From Rhizobiales bacterium GAS188 (GTDB lineage Bacteria; Pseudomonadota; Alphaproteobacteria; Rhizobiales; Beijerinckiaceae): a stretch of DNA of 64,000 nucleotides. The notes under the pieces were generated by a model. That model had not been told where the DNA came from. It worked only from the letters and a program-made list of their open reading frames with translations, and made no database searches. This document shows, in pieces, positions 20,096-28,676 of the stretch. The stretch spans positions 1,426,001 to 1,490,000 of the forward strand of contig FNSS01000001.1 of the NCBI GenBank assembly GCA_900104855.1. The letters run 5' to 3'. Each line of letters opens with the position of its first letter. The stretch's first letter is position 1. Both the position numbers and the translations under genes were made by a program.

Positions 20096-20986
20096 CTAAC
20101 CCACGATAAGGGTCGCCCAGCCTTCGATGAGGGTCCGGCGTCTGAGATAAAGGGCTTGGCCGCGGAAGGCCGCGAGCACCGAGGCGACATCGCCCTCCAG
20201 GAGGCCCGAAAGGATGAGCCGCCCGTGAGGCGCCAGCGCCGCGGCGAGCGAGGGCGCAAGGCGCATCAGCGGCCTCGCCAGGATGTTGGCGAGGATCAGG
20301 TCGAAGTGCGCCCCACGCGAAGCGAGCTCGTGGCGAAGGCCCGGCGCGCAATAAAGGCGAAGCCGCGAGCGAACGCCGTTGAGGCCGGCATTGTCGCGCG
20401 CCACCTCGACTGCGATCGGATCGATGTCGCCGGCGACGATCTCGCTGCGCAGGGCTTTGGCGGCAGCGATTGCGAGCACCCCGGTGCCGGTGCCGACATC
20501 GAGGATGCGGCGCGGACGGCCTTGCTTGAGGACCGCATCGAGCGCCAGCAGGCAGCCCCTGGTCGTGCCGTGATGGCCGGTGCCGAAGGCGAGCGAGGCC
20601 TCGATCTCGATGCCGAGATCATTGGCGCTGAGCGCTGCCCGGTCATGCGCGCCATGCACCAGGAAGCGGCCGGCGCGAATGGGTCTCAGTCCTTCGAGGC
20701 TCGCCGCGACCCAATCCTTGGCCTCGAGCGGGGCGAAGCGCGCCGTGCGGGCGACCTCATGGCCGGCGATCAGCTCGACGAGGCTGAGAACGGCTGATTC
20801 ATCGGGCGCCTCGGCGAAATAAACCTCGACCAACCAGGCACCGCTCTCCTGCTCAAAAGCGGCGACCGCCGAATTCTCCGGATCGAAGACCTCGGACAGC
20901 GCCTCGGTCAGGGCGCGCGCCCGCCCCTGGTCGGTCGCCAGACGCAGGATCGTGGTCACCTTGTGGGGAATGAGGCCTTCGCGCAT
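20096..20986 (-). CDS. prmA: Ribosomal protein L11 methyltransferase
   Basis: The 296-residue SAM-dependent enzyme trimethylates ribosomal protein L11. The N-terminal substrate domain is followed by the linker AGRFLVHGAHDR. Methyltransferase motifs come next: EASLAFGTGHHGTTRGCLLALD, ILDVGTGTGVLAIAAAK, VAGDIDPIAVEVARDN and FDLILANILARPLMRLAPSL. FGTGHH and NILA are diagnostic of PrmA. The length is usual for the family. Confidence 0.95.
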   Translation of the reverse strand: MREGLIPHKVTTILRLATDQGRARALTEALSEVFDPENSAVAAFEQESGAWLVEVYFAEAPDESAVLSLVELIAGHEVARTARFAPLEAKDWVAASLEGLRPIRAGRFLVHGAHDRAALSANDLGIEIEASLAFGTGHHGTTRGCLLALDAVLKQGRPRRILDVGTGTGVLAIAAAKALRSEIVAGDIDPIAVEVARDNAGLNGVRSRLRLYCAPGLRHELASRGAHFDLILANILARPLMRLAPSLAAALAPHGRLILSGLLEGDVASVLAAFRGQALYLRRRTLIEGWATLIVG

Positions 20987-21084
20987 GCGGAGCGGCTTAA
21001 CGCATGGCCCCTCTCAGTGGCAAGCCATCGAACAAGATCAGTCGTCGGAACAAGGAGATATGCATATCGCGCGCAACTGGGGTC

Positions 21085-21131
21085 GTCCCGGACGCGACGC
21101 AGCACGCAGTGTTGCGTCGCTGATCCGGGAC
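21085..21131. repeat. REP-like palindromic element
   Basis: Nested inverted arms GTCCCGGA / TCCGGGAC (21085-21092, 21124-21131) enclose a second pair, GCGACGCA / TGCGTCGC. The whole can fold into one long hairpin. It is noncoding, between the divergent prmA and yacG genes. Confidence 0.7.
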
Positions 21132-21231
21132 CCAAGGGCTCGCCCGCTCGCGGTCCCGGCCTCAGCGCGTTCGGTCGCTCGGTGAATCGTGATAAGCAGG
21201 CCGACGGCATCGACCCGCAAGGAGACCCCTC

Positions 21232-21288
21232 ATGAGCACGTCCCACAGGGCCGCGCGGCTCGCGCTCGCATCGATCGCTCCGCAATGA
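21232..21288 (+). CDS. Short leader ORF coupled to yacG
   Basis: An 18-codon ORF ([18 protein letters not shown]) starts at 21232 directly behind an AAGGAGA ribosome-binding site, the best one in this intergenic region. Its TGA overlaps the yacG ATG (ATGA at 21285-21288). yacG itself has no good ribosome-binding site of its own, so ribosomes finishing the leader probably re-initiate on yacG. It may be a true leader peptide or the 3' remnant of a former upstream gene. I see no similarity to a named protein. Confidence 0.5.
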   Translation: MSTSHRAARLALASIAPQ

Positions 21289-21491
21289 CGATGAACGCCG
21301 ATGGCGTCACCGGCAAGGCCTGCCCGATCTGCGGCAAGCCGGCCATAGAGCGCTACCTTCCGTTCTGCTCAGCCCGCTGCACCAATGTCGATCTCGGGCG
21401 CTGGCTCAAGGGCAGTTACGCGATCCCGGCCGAGCCATTGGACGACCCCGAGCAGGACCACACTGCGCACGATGACGCCGAGGAGAGGTGA
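21285..21491 (+). CDS. yacG: DNA gyrase inhibitor YacG
   Basis: The 68-residue zinc protein binds GyrB and blocks DNA binding by gyrase. The treble-clef ligands are in [31 protein letters not shown], a CxxC...CxxxC pattern typical of YacG. The acidic C-terminal tail is also usual. The ATG at 21285 overlaps the stop of the upstream 18-codon ORF; an ATG at 21291 is an alternative. In relatives yacG follows maf; that gene is not here. Confidence 0.9.
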   Translation: MTMNADGVTGKACPICGKPAIERYLPFCSARCTNVDLGRWLKGSYAIPAEPLDDPEQDHTAHDDAEER

Positions 21492-21498
21492 AGCACGG

Positions 21499-21710
21499 GC
21501 GCTCCTGACAAGCGCCCGCGGAACTCCCTCTCCCCGTCCTTCACGGGGAGAGGGCAGGGGTGAGGGGCCAAGTGAGTGTGAAGAATCTGGTGAGTGCGAG
21601 CCAGCGCTGCGGCTAATCACCCGGCCCCTCACCCGCTCCCTCGCTTCGCTCAGGATCGACCTCTCCCCGTAAGAACGGGGCGAGGTGGGCGCTGGCGCTC
21701 CTGACAAGCG
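21499..21710. repeat. Composite palindromic repeat between yacG and cobT
   Basis: Two copies of GGCGCTCCTGACAAGCG (21499-21515 and 21694-21710) bracket the region. Inside is a perfect 12-bp hairpin, CCCTCTCCCCGT / ACGGGGAGAGGG (21527-21538, 21544-21555), and a second, imperfect CTCTCCCCGT...ACGGGGCGAG hairpin. It lies between convergent genes and can act as a terminator in both directions. No coding signal is seen. Confidence 0.7.
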
Positions 21711-21724
21711 TCAGCCGGCCACCC

Positions 21725-23617
21725 TCAAGCCGCCCTGCGCTTCGGCCCGCCTACCCTGGCCTTCTCCTCGAAGAGCTCGGCGAGTTTCTCGGTCATGGCG
21801 CCGCCCAGCTCCTCGGCATCCACGATGGTGACGGCGCGCCGGTAATAGCGCGTCACGTCATGGCCGATGCCGATGGCGATGAGCTCGACCGGCGAGCGCG
21901 TCTCGATCTCCTCGATCACGTAACGCAGATGCCGCTCGAGATAATTGCCCGGATTGACGGACAGGGTCGAATCGTCGACCGGCGCTCCGTCCGAGATCAT
22001 CATCAGGATGCGGCGCTGCTCGGGGCGATGCACCAGGCGCTTATGGGCCCAGTCGAGCGCCTCCCCGTCGATATTCTCCTTGAGCAGGCCTTCGCGCATC
22101 ATCAGGCCGAGATTCTTGCGGGCCCGGCGCCAGGGCGCGTCGGCGGATTTGTAGATGATGTGGCGCAGATCATTGAGCCGCCCGGGATTGGCGGGCTTGC
22201 CCGATTGCAGCCAGGCTTCGCGCGACAGCCCGCCCTTCCAGGCGCGGGTGGTGAAGCCCAGGATCTCGACCTTGACGCCGCAGCGTTCGAGGGTGCGCGC
22301 CAGGATATCGGCGCAAGTGGCGGCGACCGTGATCGGCCGCCCGCGCATCGAGCCCGAATTGTCGAGCAGCAAAGTCACGACGGTGTCGCGGAAATTCGTG
22401 TCCTTCTCCTGCTTGAAGGAGAGCGGCTGGAACGGATCGATGATGACGCGCGGCAGGCGCGACGCATCGAGCATGCCCTCTTCCAGATCGAATTCCCAGG
22501 AACGGTTCTGCTGCGCCAGCAGGCGCCGCTGCAGGCGGTTGGCGAGCCGCGCCACCACGCCTTGCAGGTTCTGCACCTGCTTGTCGAGATAGCCGCGCAG
22601 CCTTGCGAGCTCCTCGGGGTCGCACAGCTCCTCGGCCGCGATCATCTCGTCGAATTTCGTCAGATAGGCGCGATAATCTGGGCCGCGCCGGTCATTCGGA
22701 CCGCCGGAGGGCGGGCGCCAGGCTTCCGAGGCTTCTTCGGAATCGGCCTCCTCCGCCTCCTCCGGCAATTCGCCGGAGGGTGCGTCGGAATCCTCGGCCG
22801 CGCCGTCCTCGAGCTCCTCGGAGGAGGCCTCGCTCGATTCCATCTCGGCCTGCTCGCGCGAGGAGCCTTCTTCGCTCTCCTCGCCTTCCTGCTGCTTGTC
22901 CTGCTGCGACTCGTCCTCGTCGCTGTCCTCGTTCTCCTCGCTCTCGAACTCGGCGGCTTCCGCCATGTCGAGATGGGTGAGGAGGTCGCGCATGATGCGC
23001 GCGAAGGCTCGCTGATCCTCGAGCTTGCCGTCGAGCTGGTTGAGATCGGTGCCGGCCTTGGCCTCGATCTCGGAGCGCCACAGATCGACGAGCTTTTTCG
23101 CCGCCGGCGGGGGCGCCTCGCCGGTCAGGCGTTCGCGCACCATGAGGGCGACCGCGTCCTCGAGCGGCGCGTCGGCCTGGTCGGTGACGTCCTCGTATTT
23201 GGCGCCGCGATGATAGCGATCCTGCAGCATGGCCGAGAGGTTCGAGGCCACGCCCTGCATGCGCCTGGCGCCGATCGCCTCGACACGCGCCTGCTCGACC
23301 GAATCGAAGAGCGCGCGTGCCTCCGGCCCTTGCGGAGCGAGGCGGCGATGCACGGCGGGGTCATGGCAGGCGAGCTTGAGAGCCATCGAATCGGCGTGGC
23401 CGCGCAGCACCGCGATATCCTCAGCCGAGGGCTTGCGCGGCGGCTCGGGAAGGCGCGCCTTCTCGGCCCCGAACAAGGCCGGCTTGTCCGAGGCGTAGAC
23501 GATCTCGATCTCGGGACGCTTGGCGAGCGCGCGCATGCAGCCCGCGATCGCCTGCTTCAGGGGCTCGGTCGGAGTGGCCTTGGGCTGGCCGGGCTTGCGA
23601 TTGGAGAGGATGGTCAT
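21725..23617 (-). CDS. cobT: Cobaltochelatase subunit CobT
   Basis: The 630-residue protein is the VWA partner of CobS in the aerobic cobaltochelatase that puts cobalt into hydrogenobyrinic acid diamide. After the N-terminal helical part comes a long acidic stretch (about residues 215-300, almost all E, D, S). The VWA domain follows, with an intact metal site in [21 protein letters not shown] and later [12 protein letters not shown]. CobT and CobS form the ring-shaped chaperone complex that drives CobN, whose gene is not in this window. Its ATG overlaps the stop of the HAD gene by four bases. Confidence 0.95.
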   Translation of the reverse strand: MTILSNRKPGQPKATPTEPLKQAIAGCMRALAKRPEIEIVYASDKPALFGAEKARLPEPPRKPSAEDIAVLRGHADSMALKLACHDPAVHRRLAPQGPEARALFDSVEQARVEAIGARRMQGVASNLSAMLQDRYHRGAKYEDVTDQADAPLEDAVALMVRERLTGEAPPPAAKKLVDLWRSEIEAKAGTDLNQLDGKLEDQRAFARIMRDLLTHLDMAEAAEFESEENEDSDEDESQQDKQQEGEESEEGSSREQAEMESSEASSEELEDGAAEDSDAPSGELPEEAEEADSEEASEAWRPPSGGPNDRRGPDYRAYLTKFDEMIAAEELCDPEELARLRGYLDKQVQNLQGVVARLANRLQRRLLAQQNRSWEFDLEEGMLDASRLPRVIIDPFQPLSFKQEKDTNFRDTVVTLLLDNSGSMRGRPITVAATCADILARTLERCGVKVEILGFTTRAWKGGLSREAWLQSGKPANPGRLNDLRHIIYKSADAPWRRARKNLGLMMREGLLKENIDGEALDWAHKRLVHRPEQRRILMMISDGAPVDDSTLSVNPGNYLERHLRYVIEEIETRSPVELIAIGIGHDVTRYYRRAVTIVDAEELGGAMTEKLAELFEEKARVGGPKRRAA

Positions 23618-24312
23618 GTGTCGAGTATATCAGCCAATTCGCCCATGTCGCGAGCGGCGAAATCGACCTTGACAGTCGGCTTCGTCTCACCCGTTCCGGG
23701 GCCGTGTTCGGCGGGCCGCGCCACATGCGCGGTCTTCAAGCCGCAGCTCGCGGCAGCGGCGAGATCGGAGGAATGCGCCGCCACCATGGCGCAGGCGGAA
23801 GGTTCGAGGCCGAGCGCCCGCGCCGAGGCCAGATAGGCGGCAGGGTTCGGCTTGTAGTCGCGGGCGATCTCGGAGCCGAGGATGGCATCAAAGACGATGC
23901 CGTTATGGCGCGCCAGATCGACCATGATGGCGATATTGCCGTTCGATACCGGCGCCAGGCGGTATTTGGCGTGCAGCCGCCTCATCCCCTCGGGCACATC
24001 CGCCCAGGCATCGAGCCGGTGCCAGATGCGGTTCAAGGCCTCGCGCGTCTCGGCGGACAGGCCTTGGAGCTGGAAGCGCGGCAGGATGCGCGCCAGGTTC
24101 TCGCGATGCAGATCGTCGAGCAACACATAGCCGCGCCTTCCCGAGCGCACCTCTTCCATGGATGGCTGGTATTCTCCGCGCCAGGCATCGGCGAAGGCCG
24201 CGTAGTCGAGATCATGGCCCAGAGGGGCGAGCAGCGTCTTTGCCTCGCGCGCGATGGAGGATCGCCAGTCGACCAGCGTGCCGAACACGTCGAAGAACAA
24301 GGCTTTGATCAT
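23614..24312 (-). CDS. Haloacid dehalogenase, type II
   Basis: The 232-residue HAD hydrolase resembles L-2-haloacid dehalogenases. Its motifs are [16 protein letters not shown] with nucleophile Asp8, [18 protein letters not shown] as motif [17 protein letters not shown] as motif III, and [14 protein letters not shown] as motif IV. A phosphatase of the same fold is possible, since many type-II-like HADs have unknown substrates. It overlaps cobT and the GNAT gene by four bases each, so all are one transcription and translation unit inserted between cobS and cobT. Confidence 0.85.
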   Translation of the reverse strand: MIKALFFDVFGTLVDWRSSIAREAKTLLAPLGHDLDYAAFADAWRGEYQPSMEEVRSGRRGYVLLDDLHRENLARILPRFQLQGLSAETREALNRIWHRLDAWADVPEGMRRLHAKYRLAPVSNGNIAIMVDLARHNGIVFDAILGSEIARDYKPNPAAYLASARALGLEPSACAMVAAHSSDLAAAASCGLKTAHVARPAEHGPGTGETKPTVKVDFAARDMGELADILDT

Positions 24313-24728
24313 AGCTCTTTGGTCAGGAAATGGCGCGAATGGCCTTTGGGGAAATCGGCCAGCCGGCCGAACTGGACATAGCCCAATCTGCGATAGAACT
24401 CCGGCGCCTGAAAGCTGAAAGTGTCGAGATAGACATTCCGGCAGCCTCGAGCACGCGCCTCATCCTCCGCCTTGCCGAGCAGGGTCTTGCCGAAGCCGCG
24501 CTTGCGAAACCCGTCGGCAATCCAGAGAATGTCGACGAAAAGCCATTCCCAATAGGTTCTGCCGATGCAGGCCCCGCAGAGCTCCTCGTCCTGGCGCAAC
24601 GACACGAAGAGCTCGCGATGGCCGAGCGGACCGGCCGCCGCGATGTTGAAGGCGATGAGACGGTCGAGCGCAAGGCGCTGATCCTCAGGCGTCAGCCGCT
24701 CCTCGATGCGGACCGACGCCTCAGCCAT
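24309..24728 (-). CDS. GNAT-family N-acetyltransferase
   Basis: The 139-residue single-domain protein has GNAT features: LFVSLRQDEELCGACIGRTYWEWLFVDILWIADGFRKRGFGKTLLGKAEDEARARGCRNVYLDTFSFQAPEFYRRLGYVQFGRL includes the R-x-x-G-x-G acetyl-CoA loop (RKRGFGK) and the C-terminal YxxLGY. The acceptor is unknown. It starts 6 bp after the cobS stop and overlaps the HAD gene by four bases. Nothing suggests a direct role in cobalt insertion. Confidence 0.85.
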   Translation of the reverse strand: MAEASVRIEERLTPEDQRLALDRLIAFNIAAAGPLGHRELFVSLRQDEELCGACIGRTYWEWLFVDILWIADGFRKRGFGKTLLGKAEDEARARGCRNVYLDTFSFQAPEFYRRLGYVQFGRLADFPKGHSRHFLTKEL

Positions 24729-24734
24729 CCCGGC

Positions 24735-25718
24735 TTAGCTCAGCGCCACGTTCACGGCGCTTTCCTTCAGCTCCTGGCCGAAGCAGCGCTGATAGAACTC
24801 GGCCACCAAGGGGCGCTCGAGCTCGTCGCATTTATTGAGGAAGGTGAGGCGGAAGGCGAAGCCGATATCGTGGAAGATGTCGGCATTCTCCGCCCAGGTG
24901 ATCACCGTGCGCGGGCTCATCACCGTCGACAGGTCGCCTGCCACGAAGGCGTTGCGGGTCAGATCGGCGACGCGCACCATCTTCGAGACCGTGTCGCGGC
25001 CCTGCTTGTTGCGGTAATGAGGCGCCTTGGAGAGCACGATCTCCGCCTCGCGGTCGTGAGGCAGGTAGTTCAGCGTGGTGACGATCGACCAGCGGTCCAT
25101 CTGGCCCTGGTTGATCTGCTGCGTGCCGTGATAGAGCCCCGAGGTGTCACCAAGCCCGACCGTGTTGGCGGTGGCGAACAGACGGAAGGCCGGGTGCGCC
25201 CTGATGACACGCTTCTGATCGAGCAGCGTCAGCTTGCCCGACACTTCGAGCACCCGCTGGATGACGAACATCACATCGGGGCGCCCGGCATCATATTCGT
25301 CGAAGCACAAGGCGATGTTGTTCTGCAGCGCCCAAGGCAGGATGCCGTCGCGGAATTCGGTCACCTGCTTGCCGCTCTGCAGCACGATGGCGTCCTTGCC
25401 GACGAGATCGACGCGCGACACATGGCTGTCCAGGTTGACGCGCACGCAAGGCCAGTTGAGCCGAGACGCCACCTGCTCGACATGGGTCGATTTGCCGGTG
25501 CCGTGATAGCCCGAGATCATCACGCGTCGGTTATGGGCAAAGCCGGCCAGGATCGCGAGCGTGGTGTCGCGGTCGAACACATAGTCCTGGTCGAGATCGG
25601 GAACATGCTCGTCCGCCTTCGAATAGGCTGGAGCTTCCATATCCGTGTCCAGGCCGAAAACCTGTCTCACCGAGACCTTCATGTCCGGTATCGGCGCAGT
25701 CTCAACGCTCGCGTTCAT
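24735..25718 (-). CDS. cobS: Cobaltochelatase subunit CobS
   Basis: The 327-residue AAA+ ATPase of the MoxR clade powers cobaltochelatase with CobT and CobN. Walker A is GYHGTGKST and Walker B is [12 protein letters not shown]; sensor and arginine regions follow ([22 protein letters not shown]). The N-terminus [21 protein letters not shown] is typical of CobS. The start at 25718 is preferred for the GAGGACGAG ahead of it. The gene heads cobS-GNAT-HAD-cobT. Confidence 0.96.
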   Translation of the reverse strand: MNASVETAPIPDMKVSVRQVFGLDTDMEAPAYSKADEHVPDLDQDYVFDRDTTLAILAGFAHNRRVMISGYHGTGKSTHVEQVASRLNWPCVRVNLDSHVSRVDLVGKDAIVLQSGKQVTEFRDGILPWALQNNIALCFDEYDAGRPDVMFVIQRVLEVSGKLTLLDQKRVIRAHPAFRLFATANTVGLGDTSGLYHGTQQINQGQMDRWSIVTTLNYLPHDREAEIVLSKAPHYRNKQGRDTVSKMVRVADLTRNAFVAGDLSTVMSPRTVITWAENADIFHDIGFAFRLTFLNKCDELERPLVAEFYQRCFGQELKESAVNVALS

Positions 25719-25920
25719 CTCGTCCTCGCTCGTGGCCAGGGGCGGCCACTGCCGTTTCGCAAAAACCACGCCAATCCTGTCATGCCCGGACCCGTCCGGG
25801 CATCCACGACCGACCTCGGCGAGCTAGGCACGCGGGGAAGACGTGGCGGCTGGACCTGATCCTTCGCTCAAGCGGTAGGATCGCGACCCGGCCATGACGG
25901 CAATAGACCGAGCTGAGCGC

Positions 25921-26544
25921 TCAAGCCAGCCCGGTCGTGCGCAGGTAATTATATGCGTTGATGATTGCGCGCAATTGATCTTCGCGCGACCTGTCCCCGC
26001 CATTGGCGTCGGGATGCAGGCGTTTCACCAATTCCTTGTAGCGGGCCTTGATGGCCACCTTGTCGGTATTGGCCTCGAGTCCGAGCGTGTCGAGCGCCTT
26101 GCGTGCCGCATTGCCGATACGCGGTTCGGCGGCTCCCGGCTCGCGCGCATCGCGTGCAAAGCCGCGTCTGGCGAACAGGCCGAGCGGATCTTGCACGCGG
26201 GCATCCTCGAAGGCGCCATGCAGACGCGCGCCGGCCTCGACCGGTGAACCGTTCACGCCCATGCGCCATGTCGGACGGTGACCATAGAGGTCGGCCTTCT
26301 GGTAAGCGGCCACCGCCTCGTCCGGCATGTCCTTGAAATAATTGTAGGTCGCATTGTAGGCGCGGACATGGTCGAGGCAGAAATGGAAATATTGCCCCTC
26401 GCGCCCACGCCCCTGCGGCGCGCGATAAGGCCCGGCCAGCGCGCAGCCGGGATGTCCGCATACCGGATCAGCGCCGGCCGCGACGCTTTCCTCGCAGCGC
26501 GGACGCGTGCGGATGCGGTCGAAGAGAGGTGAGTTCAAATCCAT
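25921..26544 (-). CDS. J-domain co-chaperone
   Basis: The 207-residue protein carries a C-terminal J domain (about residues 145-205) with the HPD motif in KARYKELVKRLHPDANGGD; AIINAYNYLRTTG ends it. The N-terminal part has a CEESV...CGHPGC...HFCLDHV pattern that may bind zinc. The family is conserved in alphaproteobacteria next to bolA and cobS, as here. It should stimulate an Hsp70 (DnaK) on unknown clients. The ATG at 26544 removes an unsupported 22-residue extension. Confidence 0.88.
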   Translation of the reverse strand: MDLNSPLFDRIRTRPRCEESVAAGADPVCGHPGCALAGPYRAPQGRGREGQYFHFCLDHVRAYNATYNYFKDMPDEAVAAYQKADLYGHRPTWRMGVNGSPVEAGARLHGAFEDARVQDPLGLFARRGFARDAREPGAAEPRIGNAARKALDTLGLEANTDKVAIKARYKELVKRLHPDANGGDRSREDQLRAIINAYNYLRTTGLA

Positions 26545-26854
26545 GGCTTCGATGATTATGTGGCGCGGAGGCGTTAACGCCAAGCTCTGAGGGCAAGAAA
26601 TTTGGCTCAAAGGGCAAGAATTTTGTCGCAGGCCTGATGTTTCTGCATGAGTGTCGCATCGAGGCCGCAGCCGAACGCTTGGCGGGAGCCTGTCGACACC
26701 CGTCGCTGCTCACGGCAATTTCGGGTGTTGCGCCATCCCTCCCAGCCTCCCTCTCCTCACGCCCTTGAAAACGGCCGCAAGGATCGCTTGCGCCAAGCTC
26801 GTCGTGATATGGGGGCGCGGCACGCAAACTCAAGCCAAGATGAGGCCTTTCGCC
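26545..26854. promoter_or_regulatory. Divergent promoter region, J-domain gene / bolA
   Basis: These 310 bp separate the divergent J-domain and bolA genes. A local direct repeat GGCAAGAATTT-like segment near the J-domain start (AAGAAATTTGGCTCAAAGGG then CAAGAATTTTG, 26595-26625) is AT-rich and may hold promoters. No RNA gene or ORF is convincing. Confidence 0.45.
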
Positions 26855-27124
26855 ATGGGAATGTCGGAACGGATCGAACACAAATTGCGTACGGCCTTCG
26901 CGCCGCAGGCCCTGACGGTGACGGATGACTCGCATCGCCATCACGGTCATTCCGGCTGGCGCGAAGGCGGGGAGACGCATTTCTCGGTCGATGTCCTCTC
27001 AAACGCCTTTGCGGGGAAAAGCCGGATCGAGCGTCACCGCATGATCAATGCGGCGCTGTCCGAGGAGCTCGAGGGCGGCGTGCACGCTCTCGCCATCTCG
27101 GCCAAGGCGCCGGGCGAGGCCTGA
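26855..27124 (+). CDS. BolA family protein
   Basis: The 89-residue protein has the BolA fold signature. MSERIEHKLRTAFAPQALTVTDDSHRHHGHSGWREGGETHFSVDVLSNAFAGKSRIERHRMINAALSEEL includes the conserved DDSHRHHGH and the FxGxxxxxRHRxI helix. BolA proteins bind glutaredoxin-bridged Fe-S clusters. GAGG sits nine bases before the ATG at 26855; ATGs at 26840 and 26861 are alternatives. It is divergent from the J-domain gene and convergent with the MFS gene. Confidence 0.92.
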   Translation: MGMSERIEHKLRTAFAPQALTVTDDSHRHHGHSGWREGGETHFSVDVLSNAFAGKSRIERHRMINAALSEELEGGVHALAISAKAPGEA

Positions 27125-27154
27125 CTCCGGAGCCTGTCTGTATATCGCGGTTAA

Positions 27155-27215
27155 GGGCGACCGGGACGATCGCGGTCCCAGCGCATCCGGGAACGCGGAC
27201 GTCTCGTCCGCACTT
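27155..27215. repeat. Partial dispersed element between bolA and MFS gene
   Basis: GGGCGACCGGGACGATCGCG and GGTCCCA are followed by a second hairpin around GCGGACGTCTCGTCCGC. These match end and core pieces of the 85-bp element seen in full elsewhere in the window. Confidence 0.55.
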
Positions 27216-27247
27216 GCGGGCCGGTCAAGCGTCTCAAGCTCGATCGA

Positions 27248-28498
27248 TCATGCCGTGACCTTCTCCAGCACGACGGGCCGCCGCTCCGGCCGCCGCCTGG
27301 CACCGGCATAGATCGCGGTCGCGGCCAGCAGCGCGATGCCGAAGGCGAGATGCAGGATCGCGTAGCGATGCGGTGCGTCGATTCCCGCGGCCTCGGCGTG
27401 ATCGATGAACAGGCCCGAGAGCAGCTGCACGATGCCCGAGCCGCCCATGAAGACGAAATTGATGAAGGTCACCCCGACGCCGATGAGATGGTCGGGAATG
27501 AACAGTCTGGCATGCGCCATGAGCGTGCCATAGCTCATGCCGAAGAAGCCGATGAGGCAGAACAGGATGATCGGCACCGCGAGCCCCTGCGGCGAGGAGG
27601 CTCCGAGCAGGATGAAGGCCGCGCCGACGACGACGCAGGACCAGAGCGCCGGCGGCTTTGGCCCACGCATCAGGCGTTCGGCCGGACCGAAGGCCAGCGC
27701 GCCGAAGGCCATGAGGAGCGACATCACGAGGGCCGCATTGCCGATCGCGATCGTGTCGAACCCATGCACCTGCGCCAGATAAGGCCCGATCCACAGGCTG
27801 CGCTCGGAGATCACCACCGCATAGCTCATGAAGATGACAGGCAGCATGCGATGCAGGGCCGGCAACCGCGCGATCAACAGCGCGCCGGTGAGGGCCGGCA
27901 CCCTCACGGCCTCGGCGCCCGGGCGCCGGACATGATCCTTGACGGTCGCCAGGATAGCGAGCCCCGAGATGAGCGACAGCCCGGCCGTCGACAGCAAGGT
28001 GGCGCGCCAGCCGAAAGCCTGGGTGGCGAGCGCCAACGGAGTCGCGCCGAGGAGTTGCCCGATCGAGCCGACGCTGATCAGCACCGCCAGCATCAGGGCG
28101 AAACGCCGGGGCGGCATGAAGCGCGCCACATAGACGGTCGCTCCCATCAGATTGGCGGCGCAGCCGACGCCGATCGCCGCCATGGCAGCAAGGCTCATGG
28201 CGTAGCTCTGCGACAGCGAGAAGGCGATGGCGCCACCGACGCTGAGGAGGCTGCAGGCGGCGACCATGCGCCCGCCGCCGAAGCGATCGAGCAGCGGGCC
28301 GAGCGGGATCTGGGCGAGCGCGAAGGCGACGAGCCAGGCGCTCGACAGGCCGCTGAGCTCGGAGGCGCCGAAGCCGAGATCGCGCGACAGATCGCCCGCC
28401 ACGATGGCCAGGAACGAGCGATAGAACATGCTCATCACATAGCCGAGGAGCAAAGCGAGATAAGCGGGCATCAAGGGATTTCCGGACAGGCTCAACAT
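27248..28498 (-). CDS. MFS transporter
   Basis: The 416-residue inner-membrane protein has about twelve hydrophobic segments and MFS motifs: the loop 2-3 motif GPLLDRFGGGRMVAA, and the repeated pattern between helices 8 and 9 (GPAERLMRGPKPP). It resembles nitrate/nitrite-porter-like or YbfB-like carriers of unknown substrate. The start is uncertain. The first methionine of the hydrophobic unit is at 28498 with no clear ribosome-binding site, and 28471 is also possible. A longer frame to 28630 would add a charged, non-membrane extension. It is a single gene flanked by repeats. Confidence 0.85.
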   Translation of the reverse strand: MLSLSGNPLMPAYLALLLGYVMSMFYRSFLAIVAGDLSRDLGFGASELSGLSSAWLVAFALAQIPLGPLLDRFGGGRMVAACSLLSVGGAIAFSLSQSYAMSLAAMAAIGVGCAANLMGATVYVARFMPPRRFALMLAVLISVGSIGQLLGATPLALATQAFGWRATLLSTAGLSLISGLAILATVKDHVRRPGAEAVRVPALTGALLIARLPALHRMLPVIFMSYAVVISERSLWIGPYLAQVHGFDTIAIGNAALVMSLLMAFGALAFGPAERLMRGPKPPALWSCVVVGAAFILLGASSPQGLAVPIILFCLIGFFGMSYGTLMAHARLFIPDHLIGVGVTFINFVFMGGSGIVQLLSGLFIDHAEAAGIDAPHRYAILHLAFGIALLAATAIYAGARRRPERRPVVLEKVTA

Positions 28499-28676
28499 CT
28501 GTGGCGGCGGCTCATTTCGAGTCGCCAGGCTCTGCCTAGCGCCAGGTCGAGCCGCCTGAACAGTGCCATTTCGGCATTGCAGAACATCATCCGGCAGAGC
28601 GTCATTCGTGAGCGCGATTGCGCCAGGCACTCCAGAGTAGAGGGAAATCGCTCCGTCAGGCGCGTACCGCCAAACC

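Noticed and set aside
21860-23836. 658-codon frame antisense to cobT
   Set aside because: Its leucine-rich stretch is just the complement of the acidic Glu/Asp region of CobT.
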